Source of the DNA: Trametes villosa
Taxonomy: Eukaryota; Basidiomycota; Agaricomycetes; Polyporales; Polyporaceae
DNA length: 64,000 nt
NCBI GenBank assembly: GCA_002964805.2
Contig: PUDQ02000089.1
Location: 248,001-312,000 of the forward strand
Direction: 5' to 3'
Shown: one piece after another, positions 47,946-57,890 of the stretch
Layout of the letters: every line of letters starts with the position of its first letter
Numbering within the stretch: the stretch's first letter is position 1
The notes under the pieces: generated by a model
Databases searched by the model: none
Seen by the model: only the letters and a program-made list of their open reading frames with translations
What the model was told of the DNA's origin: nothing
Program-made: the position numbers and the translations under genes

Positions 47946-49942
47946 ATGAATCACTGTCTGCTGCCAACCGAGGTCTGCGAGCAGGTCATCGATATGATCG
48001 TCGCTAGCTATAGTGTCAACGGCCTCGGAGCTCCTCCTCATTATCCGCTCTACTTGGACGACCTATGCGCGTGCGCCCTGACGTGTCAGAGCTGGCTTCC
48101 TCGCAGCCGACGCTGTCTTTACCGCCGTGTCCGGGTGGAAAATCCCGCCCAGCTTCAAAGTCTATCCGAGACCATCCAGCGCCACCCCTTCCTTGCGGAT
48201 TTCGTACACGAGCTTGTGGTCGGACCAGCAAAACGAGCGCGCTCAGGCTCCTCGAATACTGTAGATTACATTTGAAAGCGGCGGGGGTGTGACACTGTGA
48301 CACGGTGGATCGAAAGCGGCGAAGCGGCGTAGGCCCTAAGCGCCCATGACACTTACCGAAAATGGCATTTAGGCGCCCAAAACGACCGGTCCAGACGGGC
48401 GCTTAGGGGTCCGACGGCCTCAGTGACCTGTGACAGGGGTCAAAATAGGACCCGGGCAACTCCCACGAATGTCTATCCCAGCGCCTATTTCTCGGTACGC
48501 TAACTTTTTTGGCCTCATATCTCGCTCAAACCTCAACGGTTTGCTCTGATAACTACATAGGTGCGTAGCATTGAGCGAGAGGAATCCGGCGCAGTCTTTT
48601 ATATCCTCTGAAACGTTGTCGTTGGGCGGCAAATCAAGCGCCGAGGTTTATCCGGCGTTGCGTATTTGAGGGCCAAATGGCCGCCGAAAAATCCATTGTC
48701 GGCTCGATAACTCTGCCCCCGCTGGCGCAAACGCCGCGCAACTTTGCTCATCTAGGGATATACCCCTGATGCATCGCTCTGCTCATTATTGAGGTGATCA
48801 GGCCAGCCGCCCAACGTCTGAGGTCGGATTACTCTAAGCGCCCAAAAGGGATAGACATCCGCTGGAGTTGCCCGGGTCCTGTCAAAATCTGGAGCGGCGG
48901 ACCCCCCTGTGACACGTGACGCGCCGCTTTCAAATGTAATCTACAGTACTCGGGAATATCTTCCGTTTGCTGGGGAGGCCCTCGTCCGCGCTCTGAAAAA
49001 CGTGCAAGTCCTTACGATCAGCCACTACGACTGGCATAACCTCCCTCACACATACCACGCGTGTGCTGCCCGATACCCAGTTACCGAGCTCAACATCATC
49101 GGAGGTCGCTTCAACACCTTCTCGGACGCCGCTCGTGTGGTATGGGCGTTCCCTCGTCTGCGCACCCTCGAGCTGGACGACATCGTGATTGGGAGGTGGC
49201 CCCACGCAAATGTGGAGAACGTCGCCCAGAGCCGGACCCGGCTGTGCCCTAAACTTGAGAGTGTGCACATATCCGGGGTGAGTCACGGTCACCGTATCAA
49301 CCCGTCCCACCACATTCAATCACGATGCAGCGCGGCCTCTACGAGATTCGCCCTTGCAGGTGGCTCGGCAAAAATGTGACTGAACTCGTGTTGTCGTGGT
49401 CCGAGGAATGCAGCAAGAGCCCAGATCGTGAGAAAGCTAGCTTTTCATAACAGTTACTAGCAATTCATGTTGACGCGCTGATCACAGTAACCGTTGGCCC
49501 CCATCTCCTAGCACTACCACGTCTCCAGCTGGTGACATGGCGCTTCACTGAGAGATTGGCCTTTCGAGCGCCGACTTCACTCGGGTCCTTCGTGCTCTAC
49601 TTCACTGCCGCCCTTGACCCGGTGCTGGAAAGAGATGGCCCCCCCGTCAAGCTGATATTGGTTTTCGAAGCGAGCCGGAGAAGGCACATCATCATCACAC
49701 GCACGGCCTTCCTCCGGATGTTACTCTCGCCCCGTATGACCTGGATGAACCTTTTGCGGTCGCGGCGCCTACAGTCGCTGGAGCTCGTCCTCCCTGAGCT
49801 TGCCTCTTCCGAGTACAACGCGGAATGGTGGGGGACACGCGTAGCTGCTCGCTTCAGCAGCCGCAAGCTGCTTGCGCGTGTGGAGACATATCTGGTTGGT
49901 GAGCAAGCCGTCCGTTGCGGCGTGATTCGCGATCTACACTGA
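47946..49942 (+). pseudogene. F-box-like gene interrupted by a 688 bp TIR element
   Basis: The 5' part, MNHCLLPTEVCEQVIDMIV then LCACALTCQSWLPRSRRCLY, is the usual polypore F-box-like N-terminus. At SGSSNT (48257) the frame runs into a transposable element and stops within five codons. Directly after the element (48947) the same frame resumes as REYLPFAGEALVRALKNV. Introns at 49278-49330 and 49428-49487 then lead to LTVGPHLLALPRLQLVTWRF and the end RCGVIRDLH. No other break was found, so the insertion looks recent and the gene is null unless the element is spliced or excised. The downstream part contains LRR-like strands (LRTLELDDIVIG, VTELVLSW). Confidence 0.75.
48259..48946 (+). mobile_element. 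Fold-back MITE-like DNA transposon with TA target duplication
   Basis: Terminal inverted repeat CTGTAGATTACATTTGAAAG (continuing CGGCG) at 48259, with its reverse complement ending at 48946. The flanking TA at 48257-48258 and 48947-48948 is the target duplication typical of Tc1/mariner-type elements. Further inverted repeats lie inside (48441-48480 against 48848-48892, around GGACCCGGGCAACTCC). There is no transposase frame, so it is non-autonomous. It sits in the coding part of the F-box-like gene. Confidence 0.85.
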
Positions 49943-50030
49943 CCACGTTCTCTTTTCTCGCGACGAAGGCCCGATGTGCATATGGAGGAATCCGTGGACC
50001 ATCCCCCAGAACCCACATAAAGGTCCTTTA

Positions 50031-50640
50031 ATGCCGGTCGGCATTGCTGCATCCGATGCCATTAGGCCTCAAGTTCTCGCGCACGTCATGGAGGGGTCCT
50101 TTGTAGGTGGCTATCCTGTTGAAGTACTGGACCCTATCACGAAGGCCATGCGATTGACGATATGTGTTACGGTCAGTTGTCCTCGAACAGCCTCACCTTA
50201 CCGGCACTGTGGCTGACCGAAGAACTCATACCATGGCAGTTCTGCCAGAGCGACCGGGGGGCCCTTGTTCGTAACCGCGCCCCGAAGGAAGCTGTATACG
50301 ACTGCATCCCGCGGCAAGACCAGTGCATCCAGCATGGCAGGCAGCCTCATACGACTCCCCTCACGCGCATCTGGCTGGTCCACAGAGTCGCTTGGCAGAT
50401 ATACCACGCGATGGCGAGTAAGCTCCCCATCTCAGTTCCTCCCTTGCACTCACACACCCTTGTCCACCCCAGGCGGACATGGAGCTCGAAAAGCGTCCCT
50501 TGACCTATGCCGGCCGAAAGGTCGACTTCGACCACTTGCTGATCGTCGACCTGTGCGGCTCAGGCATGACCGTGCAGCCGACGGTCCAGATCCTTCCCCA
50601 GTACCGCCATCTCTATCCTGAAAACGACGAGCGGGAATAG
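50031..50640 (+). pseudogene. Unknown gene, apparently frameshifted
   Basis: A first frame from 50031 (MPVGIAASDAIRPQVLAHVM, EGSFVGGYPVEVLDPITKA) stops making protein-like sequence at about 50150, where a second frame takes over (IDDMCYGQLSSNSLTLPALW onward, from ATG 50162). This continues to YHAM at 50413 and, through a GC-AG intron (50414-50472), to ADMELEKRPLTYAGRKVDFD and the end YPENDERE. Either a small insertion broke the gene, or translation starts at 50162 (140 aa product). Family unknown. It follows the F-box-like gene in the same direction. Confidence 0.45.
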
Positions 50641-50835
50641 AAGCATAGCGATTGTCCTTGCAACTGCAGCCCGCCGCGGTTGCGCATGGTGAGAGGCTAG
50701 TGAGTGCTTATTTGATTTCAACCTCAAAAGCGGCGATTGAAGCCTAGATATAAACACACTCAAACGAGACTGACCAAGGCCTACAAGCCTCAGCGCCTTC
50801 ACTACGACAAAATCCAGATACACCCGGAAGCCCAT

Positions 50836-51649
50836 TCAAGACGTCTCTGCCGCGTACTCCTTCAACAGCGCGATCGACTTCGGAAATGATCCCTTGAGAC
50901 GATACCCCCAGTCCAGGTTATCCGCCGTCTCTTCCAGCGTCTGCAGCTCCTTTCCGACCACGAACGCCGCCCCCTCCTCAGCCTTCAGCTTCTGCGTGAT
51001 CGCCATGAGCATCTCGTCCACGACGACATCGAACGGAACGCGCTCATGCACCGCGTCGATAGTGCAGTCCTCTTCCGGGGTCGTGGCGGAGACGAGCTCG
51101 ATAAGCACCGCGTACGCGGCCGCGGCGGCACCAGGGGACGGGATGCGCGCGAGACGCGCGACGTCCGGGAGCAGCGTCTGCGCGGCCCCGACGTAGTCCG
51201 TCAGGTCGCTGAAGTCGTCGCCGTTCCCGTTCGCGGTGCGCGCCTGGATGGGCGCGAGGGCAGCGGCGAACCGCGCGCGGATGGACGCGGCGAGTGCGGG
51301 CACAGCGTCGGGGTACATGGCGTTCATGGCGCGCGTGACGGCGGGCGCGAGGGCGGGGTCGGCGAAGAGCTTTTCGAGGAGCTTGGTTTGGAGCTCGGGC
51401 GTGAGCGCGGCGATGGCATCCTCCGCTTTGTCGAGCGGATCGTTCACTACCGAGGCAGCTGCGAACATAGAGCATGAGCCCCATGCAGAGAACATGAAAT
51501 GTAGGGCGCTTACATATAGTGGGAGGGAGCAGGGGTACTCGTACGCGAGGAGGCGACGGCTCGGGTGAGTCGGAGTCGTAACGGCAGCGTTTGGTCGGAT
51601 GGGCTTCTTCAGACCCGTATCGATGACGTTTGGGGGGACGCGACGCCAT
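50836..51649 (-). CDS. Helical, probably nuclear protein of unknown function (Cut8/Sts1-like?)
   Basis: Exons 51649-51514 and 51458-50836 give 252 aa. The N-terminus MASRPPKRHRYGSEEAHPTK then RCRYDSDSPEPSPP has two basic clusters resembling a bipartite nuclear signal followed by an acidic Ser/Pro stretch. The rest is predicted mostly helical (LTPELQTKLLEKLFADPALA, LPDVARLARIPSPGAAAAAY, FDVVVDEMLMAITQKLKAEE) and ends DWGYRLKGSFPKSIALLKEY. The layout, an N-terminal NLS plus a helical bundle, recalls the Cut8/Sts1 proteasome tether, but key residues were not verified. An alternative ATG at 51468 gives a shorter, NLS-less form. A TATATA box is at 51803-51808. Confidence 0.6.
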
Positions 51650-51802
51650 ACTGTGTGGTGACAACGGGTAAGCTGATTTAGGTGTCTGGTTACACAAAAG
51701 GCAGCCGAAGTGAGAATCGGACCTGGGGAGGGATGAACTAAGGGCCGAGCGAAAGGCAGGTGGTGGTTTGGGGCGAAGAGGTGCGCGCGCCGGGCCTGCT
51801 CA

Positions 51803-51808
51803 TATATA
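51803..51808 (-). promoter_or_regulatory. TATA box of the 51649 gene
   Basis: GGTATATATG on the minus strand, 154 bp upstream of ATG 51649. The 51650-52211 interval otherwise shows no gene. Confidence 0.5.
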
Positions 51809-52211
51809 CCCGTGAAAAATGACAGGCTTACGGCGTCGCTTGGGGTGTGATGTATCACCGTCTCTAATGAGAGATGGCCCGCCCCGAGAGACGGAGCAAA
51901 GCGCTAGCGCAATTCGGCCTAGTCAATCGCGCTGGCGCTGAAGCGCGTGCGTTGTTCGCTTTCACAGAAGAGTCGACACGCGTATAGCATATTCAAGCAC
52001 GGAGGTCCCATACAGCAGTGTTTGAGAGGCAACTCGCGCGGCGGCATACGGAGGGATTATGTGTTCAGCAAGTGGACCTTCAGGCACCATACCACCACTA
52101 GATTAGTGGGCATCACCTCGCTCGTTATATTCCTCGAGCAGCCTACAGCAGCAAATTACGACAAGCTCTGTCATCATCCCGCGTCCCCATCGATTTTATA
52201 GTATGACAGAC

Positions 52212-54303
52212 CTATTTCCCAACGACATCCACTAGCTGCGTCTTCGGGATCGCCGCGGGGAATGCGCGGACCTTCAGGCGCGTGTGCGTCGCCTGCTCGT
52301 ACGCGAACGCGAACGAGATGAGCTGGAACTCGCTGAACGCTGTACCCAGGAATGAGAGCCCGAACGGCATGTTCGGGCCGCTATCGCGCGTCGGCTCTGC
52401 GGGTGACAGTGGAGTATCCGGTGGCAAGAACCCAAGCGGTACTATGGCAAAACGGCATGTTGGTTAGCCTCAACGCATGGGAGCCAACCCGCGGACGCAC
52501 CAGTTACGATCGGGTACCCCGCAATGGCAGGAGGGGTTGACGCAATGTCGGTTGGCAGGATCAGTGCGTCGAGCTTGAACTTCTTGAGGGCGGCATCGAT
52601 ACCGCGCGTCGCTCCGAGGTCTTTGTCCGCCGCAAGCGCGTCAAAGAACGCCTGGTTGACCGTGGTGTTCTCCGCATCGATGAACCTTCAATGGGCGTTA
52701 GGTGAGTGCATAGCCAAATCCGGCAGAGCGAACTTACCCCGACTGATCAGTCCAAAAGGGCGGCACGAGCTCCTCATCTGCATGCGCGATATTGAACGCA
52801 ATCAAGTCTGCGAGCGTCTTCACCCCGGTCGGCACCTCTACAAGGCCCGCGAGGTACTTCTCAACATCAACCTAGTATGTCGCGTACTCAGCACCACCCT
52901 AGACCTTCGTCTTGCTCCGCGCTCACCTTAAAGTCAGTGTTGAGCACAGTTGTCTCGTTATCCGAAGCAAGCAGCTCATCCGAGTCCGGGAACTCCGCCG
53001 GGTCCACAATCGTCGCCCCGCGCGCGCGCAGAGTCGCGAGCGAGGCGTTGAATGCAGCGATGCGCACGTCGTCGAGCTGCGCGACGAACTTTCGCGGCAC
53101 CCCGAGACGCGCCCCGTACAGTGCCTGCGTATTGAGGGCGCGGGTGTAGTCCGGGACTTTGGCGGGCTGCGCCAGTGTGTAGTTGTCGCGCGGGTCGCGT
53201 CCCGCGATGATGGTCAGGATCGCGGCCGCGTCAGCGACGGAGCGCGCCATCGGGCCTACTGTGTCCTGATGCTCGGAAATCGGTATGACTGTGCTTGCAT
53301 CGTCAGCGCCGTGTACACACGCGCCTAGTAGGTAGGCCGGAGTTGCGTACCTCCATCGCGCGACGTGAGCCCGAGACTGGGCTTGATCCCAACCAGGTTG
53401 TTCATACTGCTCGGAGACACGATAGACGCGTCCGTCTCAGATCCCAGGGCAGCCGCGGCGAGCCCGATGGCTGCCCCTATCCCGCTACCCGAGCTCGATC
53501 CAGACGGGGTGCCGAGCGGCACGTACGGGTTGGAGGCCTGTCCGCCGCGCCCGGAGAACCCGTCCGGGACGCGTCCGCGGAAGTTCGCCCATTCAGAGAG
53601 GTTCGCCTTCCCAAGGAGGATTGCGCCTGCTGCGCGGAGTTTCGCTGCGACGTGCGCATCGCGCGGGACGACGGAACCGAGGAGCGCGAACGAGCCTGAA
53701 CGCCGTGAAAGGCGGTGGTGAGCTCTCTGTTGCCATATGATGTATGGAGGACGACGCGACCGTACCTGCTGTGGTGTTCATGCCTGGTCATAGCTCTTGT
53801 CAGTACTATATCGCAGCACAGTATGCGCGGTCGGCACTCACCTTCGCTGTGTAAAGTCGCGATGTTGTCTTTGAGCAAGATCGGAATGCCATGGAGGGCG
53901 CTGCGGGCTCCACTCTTCTTTCGCTCGCGGTCGAGCTCAGCCGCTTGCGCGAGCGCACTCGGGTTCAGCTCGATGACCGCGCGCAAGGTCGGCCCTTGGT
54001 GGTTCACCTCCTCGATCCTGGCGAAGTATGCCTAGTCGGGTAAAGTGCATCAGCAGACTATCCTGAAAGCGCTTCATGCAGGATCGGGGACCGCACCTTG
54101 ACGAGGTCGACGCTCGTGAACAGGCCCTTCTGGAGGCCGTCTTGGAGCTCTACGATCGACGCCTCGTAGAGATCAGGGAATGGTGAAGCAACAGCGGGGA
54201 CCTGAGTAGCCTCCTGCGCGAACCCATACCCCGCCCAAAAGAGTGCGAAGATCAGAGCACACGACGAAAGCCAGCTCAGGCGCGAGATCTTCAGAGGACC
54301 CAT
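52212..54303 (-). CDS. Secreted amidase (amidase-signature family)
   Basis: Ser-cisSer-Lys hydrolase of amide bonds. Eight exons: 54303-54097, 54031-53842, 53783-53766 (18 nt microexon), 53695-53351, 53288-52927, 52871-52738, 52685-52501, 52441-52212, giving 556 aa. The N-terminal hydrophobic segment (LSSCALIFALFWAGYGFA) predicts secretion or membrane insertion. Catalytic Lys: ALHGIPILLKDNIAT. The Gly/Ser-rich signature with the Ser pair: PLGTPSGSSSGSGIGAA and the ALGSETDASIVSPSSMNNLV strand. GIKPSLGLTSRDG and VGPMARSVADAA follow as in the family, and the end has PFGLSFLGTAFSE. All splices keep frame. Substrate unknown. Convergent with nothing; the next gene (sedolisin) is on the same strand 364 bp upstream, with TATAAG about 35 bp before this ATG (54338-54343). 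Confidence 0.92.
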
Positions 54304-54666
54304 CTTCTTTCATGGACCTGCGCTACGCGTCGTCGCTCTTATACTGCTACTCTTATCAGCACATGCAGGCCGATCGCGCCCTCGTGAGAGCGAGTCGGGA
54401 ATTTGATTGGGGTAGAGAAGGGATTATTGTGGGCGCAGCAGTGCCCAAGAGTCAACGAGCGATGCTGGGCTGGTGGCGAAAGCGCGTCAGCAGGGCAGAG
54501 GTCGTGATGGGCAGGAAAATGACTCGGATTGTATTGCCCCGCTCCCGCACTGCTCACTCGAGTGACTCGAAAGTTGTAACTGTCGTCCTTAGTTCGTTGC
54601 AAATGATTAAAACTGTGATGGGTACCCCAAACATCCCTATGTCTCAAGTTACGTAGTGCTTCCCGC

Positions 54667-57033
54667 TCACGGGAGCGCCATAAACGCAGAGAGCAGAGCG
54701 GGGAAGTGGGGAGTACCCAGTCCCGTAACGGGGTCCCAGCCGGGTGCCGCCTGGAAACCTGCGGTGCCGCAGTTGGGGTTGGATCCGTCGGTAACGTCAT
54801 TAAAGACGGCACCAAATGCGCTTGAATACAGCTGCAGGAAAGACCGTCAATCAGCACGCACGCACAACATGCCAGCACGCAATCCCAACACCTACCGCGG
54901 GGTTGATCCACCCAACTGGGCCCTTCCCGGCTGAGATGCGCGCGTCGTTGACCGCAGCGAGCATGGAAGCAAATATAGGCGCCGCAGCGGAGGTTCCGCC
55001 ACTGGTGGTGAGCTGCCCGTTCTCCACGATGACCGTGTTGTCCCTATGTACATCTTATCAGTGATGCGGGTGGACGACCCACAAATCCTCGCTCACCCGT
55101 TCGCAGAGACGTCGGGGAAGCCCCGACCAGAGGCGTTGTATACACCCGGGGCGTAAGACGGGCCGTACTTGCTCAGATACGTGCCTACCGCGCCGTCTTG
55201 GAAGGAAGGGCGGGCGAACATATTGGAGAAGCCTCCCCCGGAGCCGAAGGACAAGACAGCACTCTCTACGTCAGAAGTCTAGAGCCGAGTCAGTCCCGTA
55301 CCCGGTATCGTCGTGCTGCACGGGCTGCTCACTGTCTTCCCCGCCTTGATGTGCGTGGCACCAACTGCGGTAACATACGGGCATGTCGCAGGGAACGCCG
55401 GGAAGAAGTTACCCTTCCTGTCCACTTCGGTTGAGTGGTCGGGTCCCAGGCACTCGTTGCCTGCGTATGCAACGCCATAGTCGCCCGACGCGAAGACGAA
55501 CGTCGTTCCGGTAAGGCTCAGCTGACGAGGGCAGGCTGAGTATATGCGGGGCGGACTGTAAATATGGATGGCTTACCTTCCCGTACTCATCGCATTGTCG
55601 TTGCTGATAGGTGTTCGTAATGAGCTCGGGGCTCACGTAGGACACAGACACGACGTTGGCCTTCTCTTTCGTGCAGGCATCTACAAGCAGCGTTAGAGGG
55701 GAGTAAATCGTTGCGTGCATATGAAGAGACTCACTGCCATCAGGGCAAAAGGACTTGTCGAAAGCAGAGAGGATACCGTCATCGAGGGAGCCGCCTTCAG
55801 TACATCGAAGCTCGAGTAAGCGTTCGCTTCAGTTGTCGTGAACATTACACATACCACCCCCAATCTGGTAGTGCATCACGGGCAGCTTCTTGCCCAGAAG
55901 ACCCATGACGAGCATGAAGTCCATGTTGGACTCAGTAACATCGTCCGAGCCTGATGCAGAAGGATTCTCGGTGCCTAAAGAGGTGTGAGCAAGTACTCAT
56001 GGCCCCGTAAATTCTCAAGGAACACTGACCACCGCTGATGCCTATGAGGGGCGGCCTAGCGCCTACTTGCGCGGGCGCAAAATCCTGGAAGAAGGTGTCC
56101 AAATCGGCCGCATTGTAGTTCTGTACGCCGTACTCCACTTTGCAATGTCGGAACTACCGTGAGCGGTGGCATCCACAACTTCGGGCCGACAGGGGTACTC
56201 ACCGACAGCGATCGAGCTCTTGCTGGGTCCAGCGAAGTTGTAATCGAAGTTGTACAGGTCGCGCAGACAGGTTAGCGTGATCTGCTCGTCACACCTCTCA
56301 TAACCAGTACTGTTTGCGGTGATCTGAGACATATATTCAGTCAAGTACTGCCCGAGCACGGATTGCATTGACATACCGCAGTAGTAACGGTTACTTTTGC
56401 CATATCCTTCGGGTTTCGCGTCTTTCCCCCAGGGCGAGAAGCCTTGCCGCCAGATTGCCGTTTCAGCGAAGCGGCGAGGGCATCTGCGCCGTGGAAATGG
56501 ACGGTTGGCGTGACGAGGTCCACATGCCTCGAGACATGCTCCGGAAGGTGGTAGCCGCTTTCGCATGCGATGTGGTCTACGCCAGTGTCGTCGTGCTGAT
56601 AGACGTAGTACTTGGTCGCCAAGAGATCCTCTGCCTCTGAGACGCTGGCGTTAATTAGCAGAGACGTGCCGCTCGAGCTGAGCTGGATCCTCTCCGGGGC
56701 AATGTGGGTCGAGAGCCAGGAGTGCACCGCGTCCACAGATGCACGGGGAGGACGGAACGTGTCCGCAACCTTCGCGGGCGTCCAGTGCTTGCCGTAGTTC
56801 GGTGAGGCGGGATCGGCGATATCGAGGAGGTAACGTTCTAGGTTGTGGATGTTCGACTGCACGAGAGCGATGTTCAGCGGGAGAGTAACATCCGGGTCAG
56901 CACGACGCCGGAGGCTCCAGCCGGACGGAGTTGAGCGACGGCTCTCGTGGACAATTAAGCGAGAAACTTGAGGATACCCTAGAACTGAAGTAATAGCCAC
57001 GGCCAGAAAGAGGAAGGGCAAAGAGGCCACCAT
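54667..57033 (-). CDS. Sedolisin-family tripeptidyl peptidase (secreted)
   Basis: Acid serine-carboxyl exopeptidase of the S53 family, releasing tripeptides outside the cell. Ten exons: 57033-56377, 56323-56203, 56137-56030, 55974-55855, 55794-55735, 55680-55577, 55521-55333, 55278-55097, 55043-54896, 54831-54667, giving 617 aa. Signal peptide [18 protein letters not shown]. Pro-domain with [20 protein letters not shown]. Catalytic region: the [20 protein letters not shown] entry segment, then the segment around [19 protein letters not shown] (in S53 enzymes the oxyanion Asp lies in the following [15 protein letters not shown]), and the nucleophile in [17 protein letters not shown] (SGTS-type). 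The C-terminal calcium-site region is [13 protein letters not shown] then [19 protein letters not shown]. The Glu and Asp of the catalytic triad were not pinpointed with certainty. TATATAA is at 57101-57107. Confidence 0.93.
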
Positions 57034-57890
57034 GGTGCCGCTAGGATAGGGTTGGAATGTCGGTGTAGGCCTCTGGAAGCACTGAGAGCCCCGGGTACAT
57101 TTATATAGGGTTCGCGGGATTCCTGGCGCTGCACTGTTGGAACGTGTAGGCGAGCTCCGGAGCAAAGGCATGGATAATCTCCGGGTTTCTGCAGAGCCAT
57201 GACGAGGCACACTTACTCTTTGTCTCATCGTCACGACGCCCCGGCGGTACATGGGCATGAGTTTGATCCTCTTGGGGCCGCTACAGCACCGGGAATGGAC
57301 CCGAATATCTTCCATGTCGCGCAAGGTCTTCAGCCAGAATTTTTAGCAGTCAATGCTCTTACCGATTCGCCCGTCCGGTTTCCAAACCGCTTAGGAAGCC
57401 GCCGTAGAGTTTAGATTGGGGTGAATGACACACACCTCCTGCAAGAAGGGTCAAAAGACGCGTCTAGAGCCGGTACTGCGCCTGCTGGGTAAAGTGGCTA
57501 TGTCCAAGAGCATGGCGTGGCCATGGCCGTAGGCCCACGGTGTAGTGCGGGATTCTACGCACTGCCTCAAACTTGGGCATCTTGTAAATTGAGATATCAC
57601 TTCGGCAAGCTGTCGTCCGCCGCACATATCAAATTCTCTGGCAGGCAGAGGGAATACAAGGCAGAGCTGAGACTGACGGTCGCGGAGAAGAGGAGAGGTT
57701 GCAGGACGGACGACCCGGCGGAGGCCGAATTCTTCGGGGACCCTGCGGTGGCTGTGCGCTTGCTCCTGTAGACGCTCGGTGCGCGCGGTCCGGCAACGCG
57801 ACTTGGTGTGAACGTCCATGTCCTGCACGTCGGCTCTGCTAGTCTCGCCCTAAACCTGCACGCCCGGAGCTTACCTGAAGCTAGCAGAAG
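57034..57890. promoter_or_regulatory. Divergent promoter region, sedolisin / GCN5 copy 1
   Basis: Holds the sedolisin TATATAA box (57101-57107). The last ~90 bp (from GAACGTCCATGTCCTG at about 57811) is repeated before GCN5 copy 2 at about 61049, so the promoter was copied along with the gene. Confidence 0.6.
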
